A DNA stretch of 64,000 nt, from assembly GCA_003993805.1 (NCBI GenBank), contig RSEF01000001.1, positions 70,420,845 through 70,484,844 on the forward strand, in the 5' to 3' direction. The first letter of the stretch is position 1, and the number at the start of each line of letters is the position of its first letter. The DNA is from Himantopus leucocephalus (Eukaryota > Chordata > Aves > Charadriiformes > Recurvirostridae). The notes beneath the pieces were generated by a model. That model saw only the letters and a program-made list of their open reading frames with translations, made no database searches and was not told the DNA's origin. Positions 53,301 through 62,616 of the stretch are shown here, piece by piece. The position numbers were made by a program, and so were the translations under genes.

Positions 53301-56300
53301 GGTAGCATAGCTTGTATAATCCACTTAAAACACATTACTTCTGTATCTCAAACAAGATCTCACAGTTTTAGCTCCCACTATAAATCATCCTACACACATA
53401 ACACCTGCTACTCCAACAAAAGAGTACATTAAAAGGCTTTTTAATGATTGGAAAGAAAATAAGTTTGTCTAAGGGACACCTGGAAACACAAATGGAGGGC
53501 ATATGCCTTTCTGTGTACTAGGAATTACACTGTCACTTGCATTTAAATAAGACACATACGTTCTGTACTCTCCTTCCTGCTGTCTTTGAATAAAGAATAT
53601 ACAACCCCAATGGTGCAGAACATCCACATATTTCATCGTGCAGTAACATCCCTTCAATACCACCTGTTATATTGGGGTGTGTGGCAAGGTTTTGGTAGTG
53701 GGGAGGCTACAGGGATGGCTTCTGTGAGAAGCTAGAAGCTTCCCCTGTGTCTGCAGAGCCAATGCCAGGCGGCTCCAACATGGACCTGCCACTGGTCAAG
53801 GCTGAGCCCATCAGCAATGGTGGTAGCGCCTCTGGGATAACATAGTTAAGAAGGGGAAATAAAACCCTGTGCAACAGCAGCCAGAAGAGAGGGGGGAGAA
53901 TATGTGAAAGAAACAACTCTGCACACCCCAAGGTCAGTGAAGAAGGATGGGGAGAAGATGCTTCAGGCGCCAGAGCAGAGATTCCCCTGCAGCCAGTGAT
54001 GAAGACGATGGTGAGGCAGGCTGTCCCACTACAGCCCATGGAGGTCCACAGTGCAACAGATATCCACCTGCAGCCCATAAAGTACCCCACACCAGAGCAG
54101 GTGGATGCCCGAAGAAGGCTGTGACCCCATGGGAAGCCCACATTGGAGCAGGCTCCTGGCAGGACCTGTGACCCCATGTGGGACCCACCCTGGAGCAGTC
54201 TGTTCCCGAAGGACTGCACCCTGGGGAAGGACTGACATTGGAGAAGTTCTTGTAGAACTGCCTCCTGTGAGAGGGATCCCACACTGGAGTAGGGGAAGAG
54301 TGTGAGGAGTCCTCCCCCTAAGAAGGAAAGAGCAGCAGAGATGACGTGTGATGAACTGATCGCAACCCCCATTCCCCGTCCCCCTGTGCTGCTGTGGGGG
54401 TAGCAGGTAGNATTTAGTTTTTATTTCTCATTACCCTACTCTGATTGGATTGGTAATAAATTAAATTAATTTTCCCCAAGTCAAGTCTGTTTTGCCTGTG
54501 ACAGTAACTGCTGAGGGATCTCCCTGTCCTTATCTCAACCCATGAGCCTTTCGTTGTATTTTCTCTCCCCTGTCCAGCTGAGGAGAGGGGAGTGATAGAG
54601 CAGCCTTGGTGGGCACCTGGAATCTAGCCAGGGTCAACCCACCACACCTGTTCAGAAGGAAAGCAGTCTTTTTTTTCAACTAGTCATTGTTCGGTACCAA
54701 ACAAAACCTATATAAAAGGTGTCTTTATCAAAAGACACTTTTGCATGCTATTATTGGTCTGTTCCTGTCAACAGGTGAGTTATGAAAAGCATCTGTACTC
54801 TGGAAGTGTAGTCACATCTGCAAACTGGTAGCACTACAGGTGGTCTAAGGTTAAAATTCAGCTTACCTTTTGTGTGCGAGACTGCCTTGACTATACAACT
54901 CAGGAATATTGCCTGCCTGACTGCTGAGAGATAGGAGCAGGGCAGAACTGAGAAAAGGCCGTGACAGTACAATCTCCTGTACTACTGAGTTTCCACTGAA
55001 GCATGTGGGACATCACAAATGCAGTGATTTAAATGAACTAGTGTGCAGCTCACAGCAAATGGAATTTACCTTGAGGTTTGGGTTTGGTAAGCTTCCCACA
55101 GGGCTTTGAGATTGTGACAGTCTTCTGGCAGTCAGCATTATGAAGGGCTCTTTTTAGGTTCCCGGTTCGAGTCTTCAAGGCAGTATTCAAGTCACATTCT
55201 CCCCAGGCCTGGAACTGGTATTTGCACTCCGCTGCAACGAGTAAATAAATGGCAATATTTAAAACAGAATGACTGAGTGTGAAAACAAAAATGTTATGAG
55301 TCTAATATAGGATATCACAGACAGTCAGTGCTTGTAGACAAAAGGATCATGAAACTGAAGAAAGGAATCCCAAGAAAACTTTAAAGATGATCTGTAGTGG
55401 TAACTGCAGTCTTTCCCCTCAAATATTTTAAAATTGAATTCTCTTGCTTTTGCATGGATATTGCATTATTGTCATATAAAGGAAAATACATTCAACTATG
55501 AAGATACACAATAAATAAATTTAAAAAAAAAAAAAAACAAAGAAAGAAACAATAGCAGTGGGATTTGTCATTCACTTCCTATATGGCTGCTCCTCCATTT
55601 GTGTGATGCAAGAGGTTACCAAATAAGGCTTGAACAGCTTCAAGAATGTATGTGCAACTATACACTTGTCAAGTCTGAAACTGCTGCACTGATTGCCTTG
55701 GTAAGATCACAATGATGTCAAACCCATACAAGCTGTTTACTAGAAAAAAGCCAAGTTTGCAAGAGTAATCAGATCTGAGACCTGGACAGACATCTTGTCC
55801 AGCACAGATTTTTCTGAATTATTACATATGAACCTTCTGAACTGAATAATATAGGTGAAATACATAACTGAATAATATAGGTGAAATTCAATGCACACAC
55901 TGGTAGCCCATGCTCCATGCTGCAAATCACACACCACAAGGTCACGTAAAACCTGTGGTAACCATCACAGAGATTCACAGCTGTGAGTGAACACACAGCA
56001 CCTACATTGTTGCCTTAAATAGGGTTGTACACCACAGGAGAGCAGATTTCAGCATGCTGCTGGAAGACTGAGTTTACGATAAATAGGTTATACGGACTCT
56101 CTGCAGAGGAGCTGCTTTGCTCTGAAGAAGTTGCCTTCTGATGCCTTACGTGTTCTAGCTCCGATGAACTTGAAATACAGGAGTAGCCCCTTCACGAAGA
56201 CATGTGCAGAGATAAGCAGAAAATACAGTCTTCCTCCTCCATACTTAAGTAGAAATCAAAGCAATTCCCTTGAGAGAGCGATGCTTACCTCCAAATTGCT

Positions 56301-58065
56301 TCTTCCAGTTGCAGGGAATCTTACATTTCTGAGTCTTGGTGGTTTGCTTGCACTCAGCTCCAGTGCGAGTGCCCTCGCGCGTCCCCAGGCCACAGTCACC
56401 ACTAGTGGGCACGCAGACACTCCACTGCCATTCTCCACAGTCAGACTTCTTCGCCTTTTTCTCTGGATGAAGACAAGGAACAAAACCCAAGCCAGAGAAG
56501 TGGTCAGTACCCAGAGCCTATGGAGAAGTTCCCTAAATTTCACTAAACAATCACAGCACCTGAAGGGTAAGGAAGACATTTGCAAAACAATGCTTTAAAA
56601 GCAAAAGGTCTGGCATTCTCTTCACAGTTCTGCAGAGACAGGTCAGCCTCTTTGACTCCAAAGCAGGGTGGATCATTCAAATTCAGTCCCAAGACCACGT
56701 CTACTAGTCCACTTAGATATTCTCAAGTGGATTCTCATCTTCAGAATGGGCGATCATCTAGAAACCCTCAAGGATCACTGACCAAAACATGCAGGAGGGC
56801 TCACTCAGAAAGGACACTCCTTTGCCTCCAGCAGCTGATGGCATGCAAATATTTTCAGTTCCAACTGAAGCACCACACACCATACAGATTAGAAATGTAC
56901 GTGTTGACATTGTGTTCAGAGGATTTAAGCACCTCCAGGAAACAGCTGTGGGATACAAACTTTTCACTTGGTATACCATGTCGCATTTTATGTCAGAATA
57001 TGACCAAAACTCCAAAGGCAAATTAAAAACTACATGGAGAAGTGTACTTGAAATGCTGCTAATACAGGTGGGTTTGTTGCTCAGGGACAAAAGTAAGGAT
57101 CACGATTTCATTTAAATCCTTAAACCCAAGTCTGATGAGAAAAGACAGCAATGTTATCAAACCCAAGGGTTCCAAAAAACAGTTAGGCCCCCAAAACATC
57201 ACAAACTTTAAATAACCTTACATAAAATTATATTCCTTCTAGCTCTATATATTTACGTTCACATTTTCTCCTATTTCTACACAGCCACAATGGTTAGAAA
57301 CACCTTTTTCTAATGGGAGCACCAATCCTGATAGATTCACAGGTCATATTAACTGGTGTATAAGTAGCCTGTAAATACTAAGACCTTAAGAAAAACATCA
57401 AACAATGTGTTCCTTAAAAAAATGTTAAAACTGGGTTTGATAGATGTGAATTTTTCACCCCAGGCGTGTCTCTCCTATAATGAGGTCTGAGTTCATCACT
57501 GACAGAAAGCAATTACCGCTGGTTGTCTGGCTGTCTTTGTGCAGCAGCAAGTTAGTTCAATTCTTTGTCGGAGGATTTCCACATCACACAGCATCGGCGT
57601 AGCATTGTCATATACAACACTGAACAAGCAATATGATAACTGCTCTTTCATCACTCCTGTTTGGTTCTCCCTAAGTCAAGCATGAACCTATTCGCAGAGC
57701 AAATTTTAAGCTGCCTCGCAATACCCACTCTGTGATAAACTGAGGACTCCAGTCTCTGGGGCTGTCAAGCTGCCAGCTTTCATGGAAACTACTTTCTATT
57801 TAACACAGAACAACATGTCATAGCCACAAATCCCTACTCTGCATGTCAAAAGGTTAATGAATGACCTGAATTTCATAACAGAACCAGAAGCATTTGACAT
57901 TTTCCCACACATGCTATCTATCTTGGGGATTAACTCTGAACTACACTGGACCTTACCTGGTTTCTCTTTTTTGCCAGCCTCAGTGGTACTTACAGCTGCC
58001 AGAATGAAAACAAGTACCAGGAGGGCAGCTGTGAACATTCGACGTTGCTGTTGTTGCCGTTGCAT
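38252..58065 (-). CDS. PTN: Pleiotrophin, four coding exons: join(38252..38304, 55070..55231, 56289..56462, 57957..58065) on the minus strand
   Basis: PTN is a secreted heparin-binding growth factor of the midkine/pleiotrophin family. It acts outside the cell on proteoglycans and receptors such as PTPRZ1, in neural, bone and vascular tissue (family knowledge). The four exons total 498 nt, giving 165 codons plus TAA, and each has consensus GT-AG borders with phase-1 joins. The product has a signal peptide at about residues 1-30 and a basic N-terminal tail (31-44). A first TSR-like domain has Cys45, 53, 60, 74, 83 and 87. A second has Cys97, 107, 129 and 139, followed by a lysine-rich tail (141-165) ending in KMLD. 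The cysteine spacing fits the family pairs 45-74, 53-83, 60-87, 97-129 and 107-139. The frame is fully open. Human PTN has 168 residues; this product is shorter by two residues in the signal peptide and by one alanine in the tail. The 5' non-coding exon was not found in the window. Confidence 0.97.
39936..39983 (+). repeat. Degenerate (TG)n microsatellite in PTN intron 4
   Basis: TGTATGTGTATCTGTG and TGTGTGTTTGTGTGTG blocks over about 48 bp. Confidence 0.85.
44156..44720 (+). mobile_element. CR1 LINE, 5'-truncated, interrupted by an assembly gap
   Basis: From about 44159 the plus strand encodes a piece of the CR1 ORF2 reverse transcriptase: [31 protein letters not shown] and the catalytic FADDTKL. 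In-frame stops appear after IKW and just after the FADDTKL motif, so the copy is dead. After the 100-N gap (44581-44680), sequence typical of CR1 3' ends follows (AAGGTCCCTTCCAACTCTAA), with two ATTCTATG units at 44704-44719. The element is antisense to PTN in intron 4. Intact CR1 elements carry several hundred bp between the two sides of the gap, so the gap length is probably nominal. Confidence 0.95.
44581..44680. other. Assembly gap of exactly 100 N
   Basis: A run of 100 undetermined bases inside a CR1 copy. The round number suggests a placeholder of unknown true size. Confidence 0.99.
45969..46007. repeat. (AT)n-rich microsatellite
   Basis: About 40 bp of TATATA with a central CG interruption (TATCGATA), making it nearly self-complementary. 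Confidence 0.85.
46216..46348 (+). repeat. Long purine-rich tract
   Basis: About 130 bp with very few pyrimidines on the plus strand (GATAGA, GGAAAGGA and GAAGAAG type units). It is a degenerate purine microsatellite within PTN intron 4, and pyrimidine-rich on the PTN sense strand. Confidence 0.75.
47660..47890. promoter_or_regulatory. Candidate conserved non-coding element in PTN intron 4
   Basis: A compositionally complex block with clustered homeodomain-type cores (CTAATTAG at 47735-47742, CTAATTATTA at 47778-47787, CTAATGAG at 47810-47817) and an E-box CACGTG at 47868-47873. This motif density resembles known developmental enhancers. No alignment was available, so this is an inference. 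Confidence 0.25.
48606..48670 (+). repeat. Possible ancient MIR-like SINE fragment
   Basis: The segment containing CTGTGTAAACCTGG and AAATCACTTAGCCTTTC resembles the conserved core of MIR elements, which has a CTGTGTGACC...GGCAAGTCACTTAACCT pattern. The match is by eye and short. MIR copies are ancient and rare but present in birds. Confidence 0.35.
49500..49960. promoter_or_regulatory. Candidate conserved non-coding element in PTN intron 4
   Basis: About 460 bp of balanced composition without simple repeats or open frames. It carries CCATCAATCAA, a Meis/TGIF-type CTGTCA (in CACATCTGTCAAG) and GCGATAAAAATTATC. The texture is like deeply conserved vertebrate enhancers, but only alignment can decide. 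Confidence 0.2.
53068..53082 (+). repeat. Short (CA)n microsatellite
   Basis: CGCACACACACACA tract of about 15 bp in PTN intron 4. Confidence 0.7.
53663..53667. repeat. Target-site duplication, left copy, CCTGT
   Basis: Abuts the inferred start of LTR 2 and is identical to 54647-54651. The match extends to the 8-mer CACCTGTT on both sides, so the exact boundary is ambiguous by a base or two. Confidence 0.65.
54031..54300 (+). repeat. Degenerate ~48-bp tandem repeats inside LTR 2
   Basis: Units begin near 54071, 54121, 54168, 54216 and 54264, a spacing of 47-50 bp, with a shorter partial unit from about 54031. Each has a GTGACCCCATG-like start and a CTGGAGCAG-like middle. The unit length of 48 is a multiple of three, which keeps frames open on both strands. 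Confidence 0.75.
54411..54411. other. Single unresolved base (N) in LTR 2
   Basis: One N between GGTAG and ATTTAG. In the copies I remember, sequence is longer here, so a small collapse is possible. Confidence 0.95.
54455..54460 (+). terminator. Polyadenylation signal AATAAA of LTR 2
   Basis: AATAAA followed by ATTAAA-like sequence, then a TCTGTTTTGCCTGTG segment, as expected at an LTR R/U5 border. It is on the strand opposite to PTN, so it should not truncate PTN transcripts. Confidence 0.5.
54647..54651. repeat. Target-site duplication, right copy, CCTGT
   Basis: Directly follows the CCACCACA end of LTR 2 and is identical to 53663-53667. Confidence 0.65.
55070..55231 (-). CDS. PTN: PTN coding exon 3: C-terminal TSR-like domain
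   Basis: This 162-nt exon encodes residues 96-148 plus split codons for Ala95 and Glu149. It carries [12 protein letters not shown], the basic segment [14 protein letters not shown] and the CQK...KPCGK segment, with Cys97, 107, 129 and 139. This domain is the higher-affinity heparin/chondroitin-sulfate binding domain in the family. The acceptor TTGCAG and the donor GTAAAT (55069-55064) are clear. Asn119 and Asp128 stand where human PTN has Ser and Glu, both conservative changes. Confidence 0.96.
55232..56288 (-). other. PTN: PTN intron 3
   Basis: A 1,057-nt phase-1 intron with donor GTAAGC and acceptor TTGCAG. It contains a 26-bp tandem duplication (55841-55892) and a poly-A run near 55521 on the plus strand. 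Nothing else was recognised. Confidence 0.85.
55841..55892. repeat. 26-bp tandem duplication in PTN intron 3
   Basis: Two adjacent copies begin ACTGAATAATATAGGTGAAA at 55841 and 55867. They differ only toward their ends, so the duplication is recent. Confidence 0.9.
56289..56462 (-). CDS. PTN: PTN coding exon 2: basic N-tail end and N-terminal TSR-like domain
   Basis: This 174-nt exon encodes residues 38-94 plus split codons at both ends. It begins [13 protein letters not shown] and holds six cysteines (45, 53, 60, 74, 83, 87), the family pattern for the first of two thrombospondin-type-1-like beta domains. The acceptor CATCCAG precedes it and the donor GTAAGC follows at 56288-56283. Basic residues around TREGTRTG and [13 protein letters not shown] fit the heparin-binding face known for the family. 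The exon is uninterrupted. Confidence 0.96.
56463..57956 (-). other. PTN: PTN intron 2
   Basis: A 1,494-nt phase-1 intron with donor GTAAGG and acceptor TTCATCCAG. I see no repeat, RNA gene or second coding exon in it. Open frames here (for example 56580-57026 plus and 57090-56758 minus) resemble no protein I know. Confidence 0.85.
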
Positions 58066-58066
58066 T
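57957..58066 (-). CDS. PTN: PTN first coding exon: start codon, signal peptide, start of mature protein
   Basis: The acceptor CCCCAG ends at 58067, so the exon starts one base before the ATG (58065-58063); the rest of the 5' UTR must come from an upstream exon. It encodes MQRQQQQRR, then a hydrophobic core ([14 protein letters not shown]) and a cleavage region ending TTEA. The mature protein would start at GKKEKP. The exon ends after the first base of the Glu37 codon, with donor GTAAGG at 57956-57951. The open frame continues upstream to a further ATG at 58125, but that stretch is intronic because the pyrimidine-rich tract and acceptor lie between. A second donor-like GTAAGT lies inside the exon at 57993-57988. 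Confidence 0.95.
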
Positions 58067-59083
58067 CTGGGGATTAACAAGAGAGAAAAAACAGGTTGGT
58101 TACACTGTAAAAAGTGGGACCCCATCTAAAGCGTTGCCACAGCATTTTTGGGGAAGTTCTGCTTCAGGGCCACAAGACACAAGCAGGTCAAATATAATTA
58201 GCCATTGGCAGAATGGGCAATTATCTTCATTCCAGAGAGAATACAAAGTTTTTTAACAATTATTTTCCAGCCTGTGTACCAAATCCCTGATCTACATCGC
58301 TGATGTTATGGATAAGTTTTGCCACAGGAAGATCAGTAATTATTGCTCAGCTTCTAGAAACCTGCTAGAGAATCGAGGTTCCTGACTGGCCTGGAACTTC
58401 TCTCTTCTTTCCTGACCTCTGGCTGTGATTTGTTGCGTAAAACTAAACAAAACATACACTTTGTGCTTCAGCTTACCCATTCATATGAAGTATGGAATGC
58501 TACACTGTCTACCTTGCAAGGGCTCAAGTCCTTATTAGGCTTACTTGACATCTGAAAAGACCTTCTTTCATGAAAACTTATATAGGTAATATGTGATGTA
58601 TTATCGTAATTGTCATTGGCATGTTGCTACCTACCTTTTCCTTCCCCTCCAATTAGTGTCTCTTCCTAATATCAGTTAAGCTAATTGCCTGAAATGCAAA
58701 ATGAGCACAGAGACAGGACTTGCACATACAGCTAGAGGCTACCCATAGCATGCTAATGAACCCCAAATGTGGATTTGGGAAACAAATATTCAAATATAAA
58801 AAGGAATTAAAAATATTTGCTTGGTGTTGAAGCATCAGTTATTAGCCAATCACTGAAAGTCATTCAGAGCTGGCTGATTTCAATGGTTTACACACATATT
58901 TCCCTTTCTCTTTGCTGTAATTTGCATTGTCTCATTTTGGCATTGTCTAACTGAAAGCAGGGCCATAACAAATACGTGTGTTAAGAATGAGCAACCTCCC
59001 CAATTCCCAGAGACATGTCTGTAGTAGACAGCTGGGTACCAAGACGGTGGACTGGAGACTGCTTGAATGCAAGGTCTCCCCAG

Positions 59084-59116
59084 CTTTTTTTNCCCCGGCT
59101 TTTTTTTTTTTTTTTT
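59084..59116. other. Homopolymer T runs around an unresolved base
   Basis: Two T runs are separated by NCCCCGGC, with one N at 59092. This is likely a low-quality sequencing spot in intron 1; exact lengths are unreliable. Confidence 0.85.
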
Positions 59117-60794
59117 CAACTAGGGACCATGACATTCATGCTACACCAGTCCTCTGAGGAGGCGTCAACAGCGCTAGCCACTAACATGGTCTTAAAAACT
59201 CAACTAAACTGATGTTACAGAGAGTTTAGAGGCAACCTGAGCTCATTTTGCTGAGCACAGCAACCTTAGGGAAGAAATAATTCTCACCATGAACAAAGAA
59301 CAAAATGTATTTGAAATTTAATTTGGCACTCCTCAGTATTCCCTGCTGGCTACCACTTATTCAAAAGCAACATAATTGTAATTGACATGGAAAACAGGAC
59401 AGGAATCCCAAACACACAAACTTTTAAGTATCCAGCTTTCATATCATACTAGAAGCCAGACGAAAAAGTTTAATAGTTTTCTTTAAATAAAGTTCGTAAG
59501 AAGATTGCAATAGACTCGGCATTCAAATGTCTGAAAGAGCTGTCATTCGCACCAGTTTGATTTACTTCAAAAGAAAGTACCAGTTCCTGTCATGAAGAAA
59601 GGACCACCAGCATTTCCAGTGAACTCAAACAGCCCAGAGCTAGAGCACACATGAGTCCTGTGTGAACTTGGGTTTGGTTTTCCCTTTCTTCTGCTACATG
59701 TTTCCACTTAGAGTCTCTCATGTTTCACAGAAAATGAAATAAATAAATAAAATAAGCAATAAAAAAATAAATCTGGTTCAAACTGGTTTTCCACGATCAA
59801 ACACAGTTGCAACACTCCTAAGACACCAAACTTCCCCCCCTCAGCCCCTTTCCCTTGGAGAAACCTCACCACCAGTAGCACTACACCTTACCTCACATCT
59901 TATTTTCACAATTTATCTTCTCACCTCCTCTCTTCTAAACAACTCACCAGACCCCTCATTGAAGTAGTATTAAGTGCTTGTGAGGAAACATACAGAAGAG
60001 AGAAATACTTCCACAACCTGAAGACACTGTCCCAGCGCACTGTCTGGGGGTGTCAGAAGCTGAAGCAAGGCAGCACCACTGGGTTTGCTGCACAGGATGT
60101 CACCACACGCAAGAGATGCCTGCAGTGGGCTTGAGGCTCCCTCCTACATCCCTGCTGCCCACCCCAGCAACCTGGGATGTGGTCACACATACCCCATGGG
60201 CTGCTGGCAGTCACTGGGAGCCATGAACAACTGTTTCTAGGGAAGTTGCCTTATATTAAGTTGAGAGAGACTCAAAATCAAATCTAATCAGCACCATCTT
60301 CAGCAAAACAGGCAGGGAGAACAGTTGGGTTTTGGAGTCTGAAATGTTCCAGAAGCCCCATAAACAAAACCCCACAGAGCCTTAATATAGCATGTTTTCC
60401 TAAGACTCCAAGTCTCCCTACAGCCAAAACACTTGCCAAGTTGTCTAAGGCAAACACTAAACCTGCAGAGAGATATATATATCCCTCTGGCAGAGAGAGC
60501 CAAGTTGCTTCCTGAAGTGCTTTGCTATTAATTACCAACAAGTGAAAAAACACCTTGTACAGATGGAGGCCTTGCCTCACACCACACCAACACCTCGAAT
60601 TTGATGTATCCAGTATGACTACAGTATGACTGCATAATTGTTTTGCACATGATAGATCAGCAAGGGCAGGTGCTCCCACAAAATTACAAACAGTATATAT
60701 AGGACCCATTATATGTTATATATTTTTTCAGAAGGCTAGAAAATCCCACCTATCAGTAATCTTTTGTGTTCAATCTTTCCTTGCAAATATTTCA

Positions 60795-61246
60795 GCTGGC
60801 CATTAAGCAAGGCTTTTGACACTGTCTCCCATAACATCCTCATAGGTAAGCTTAGGAAGTGTGGGTTAGATGAGCGGACAGTGAGGTGGACTGAGAACTG
60901 CCTGAACGGCAGAGCTCAGAGGGTTGCGATCAGTGGCACAGAGTCCAGTTGGAGGCCTGTAACTAGCGGTGTTCCCCAGGGGTCAGTACTGGGTCAGGTC
61001 TCGTTCAACATATTCATCAGTGACCTGGATGAGAGGACGGAGTGCACCCTCAGCAAGTTTGCTGACCACACAAAACTGGGAGGAGTGGCTGACACACCAG
61101 AAGGCTGTGCNNNNNNNNNNNNNNNNNNNNNNNNNNNNNNNNNNNNNNNNNNNNNNNNNNNNNNNNNNNNNNNNNNNNNNNNNNNNNNNNNNNNNNNNNN
61201 NNNNNNNNNNCAACTCTGAAAATTCCGTGATTCCGTGATTCCGTGA
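60795..61246 (+). mobile_element. CR1 LINE, 5'-truncated, interrupted by an assembly gap
   Basis: The plus strand encodes CR1 ORF2 reverse transcriptase: [34 protein letters not shown], and [15 protein letters not shown]. The catalytic FADD reads FADH, so this copy could not be active. The frame is otherwise open up to the 100-N gap (61111-61210). Beyond the gap are CAACTCTGAA and three ATTCCGTG units (61222-61245), a variant of the usual ATTCTATG tail. It is antisense to PTN in intron 1, and several hundred bp are probably missing in the gap. Confidence 0.95.
61111..61210. other. Assembly gap of exactly 100 N
   Basis: A run of 100 undetermined bases inside a CR1 copy, probably a placeholder. 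Confidence 0.99.
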
Positions 61247-62616
61247 AATGCTGCTTTCTGCCTTCGTACCCAAGTTGGGAGCCCAAGGTGGCCCAGGGGT
61301 TTTCAGGCTGTGCTCCAAACTTTGGATCTCTGTTAGGGCAAGTCAAGCTTGCTGAAGCAACTCTCTCTGCACTCATGCAACTAACGCAGACACAGGTTCT
61401 CCATCTCTCACATCTGAACAAGCCTTTGATGAACACAAGCATCCAACAAACCAATTTCAGATGAATCGCCATCGGTGAGCAAGTGTTTATTTTTCCTAGC
61501 CTTACTGAAGCTAGCATATGCAGCACATCCTAGGATCACATATGCCTTTTGCAGGTGGCTTTTTTTCTGTTAATAACTATTACCCACAAGCCCTTCCCTT
61601 CAGCTGTTCTTTCCAAAGTGACTGGCAAGGTCCCAGATTACAAAAGCAAGTATTTTATTATTAGTCCATATGAGTGTAATCTCCCACTCTGAACTATGGG
61701 GTTTTCTCACACGATTTAACCTGTCCATAGTCTCCAGCTCTTCCAGAATAATATGCCAAACATCAGTTGTGTCGACAAAGCTGTTACCCTGTAACCCTGC
61801 ACGTACTGCAATACTGCATGTATTGCCATTGCTAATGATGGGCCACGGGCTTTGTAGTGAGTTTGCAAGGCTTCAGGACTGAGCCTTGTCGAGGTGTGCT
61901 CTGTTCAAGCTTTCCTTGGCCTGTCCGCAGCTTTGTCACATTTGGTTTAGCTGCAACACTAATTTTTCTTAATTGACCAGCTAGCTATGGCTAATTTCAG
62001 TTACTTTTCTATGCCATTGTATAGAGCCACCCAGGTTTTACAACTCTGTTATAATAATGTATTATAGAGAAATACAGGACTGGTATCTTAGCAAAGGCCT
62101 TGAGAAGCGGAGTCGCAGGGTGCAGTGTAGAGTACAGGTATGGGAGACACGAGATTGGGCAAAGGCTCGACAATGGAGACTGCCCAGCTACAGACAACTC
62201 ACCCATGGTCAGATAAAGAAATGCAGACGTGGAGCTGGACAAAACTGGATGTAGGAGTAAGAAAGAGAACACAGAAATAGTTTCCAACACACCTAAAAGG
62301 CACCATATGTACTAAGTTCGGACATAACATGGAGCTGCAGACCAGTGAAAAAATAATAAGGTATTAAATCATGCTAGCAAACACACAAAACCAACCCCAA
62401 CTTGATCCTAAAGTGAGGAAGATGAAACCATCAACATGATCATCATATTCCTCCTGGCAAAGGAATCAAGATGCTGACACATCACCATAACCACCCCTAC
62501 CACCAACACTGTAACAAAACTACCAACCTTAGGGCTGAGAGGAGCTGGGGAAGGGTCAGCATAACGTTAGGAAAAGCGGTTGAATCTAAGTGCATGTACA
62601 GCAATTTCAATTATGG

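Larger units (their letters stand above)
53668..54646 (+). mobile_element. Solo LTR of an avian endogenous retrovirus (LTR 2)
   Basis: This 979-bp element is flanked by perfect 5-bp direct repeats CCTGT (53663-53667 and 54647-54651). It ends in GTCAACCCACCACA. Its start reads TATATTGG where TG would be expected, so the first dinucleotide is probably mutated. An AATAAA at 54455-54460 and the following GT-rich segment place the sense strand on plus, antisense to PTN. The middle holds about 48-bp tandem units (54031-54300). No gag, pol or env sequence is adjacent. The sequence matches my recollection of a family abundant in many birds. A 221-codon frame on the opposite strand (54372-53707) is a by-product of the repeats. 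One base is unresolved (54411). Confidence 0.85.
38305..55069 (-). other. PTN: PTN intron 4 (large)
   Basis: A 16,765-nt phase-1 intron between the second TSR-like exon and the tail exon, with donor GTAAAT and acceptor TTGACAG. It hosts a gapped CR1 (44156-44720), a MIR-like fragment (48606-48670), possible conserved non-coding blocks (47660-47890 and 49500-49960) and a solo LTR (53668-54646). The LTR and CR1 lie antisense to PTN. No coding exon of another gene was recognised; its open frames are short or lie in repeats. Confidence 0.85.

Noticed and set aside
53707..54372. 221-codon ATG open frame on the minus strand
   Set aside because: It lies wholly within LTR 2 on the antisense strand, and 48-bp tandem units keep it open. 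It resembles no known protein.
58066..58125. Longer PTN N terminus from the upstream in-frame ATG at 58125
   Set aside because: A pyrimidine-rich tract and a CCCCAG acceptor separate it from the known start. The PTN signal peptide begins at the ATG at 58065, and the extra residues look intronic.
60764..61219. 151-codon frame as a host gene
   Set aside because: It is CR1 reverse transcriptase with a mutated catalytic motif and runs into the N gap; the residues across the gap are undetermined.
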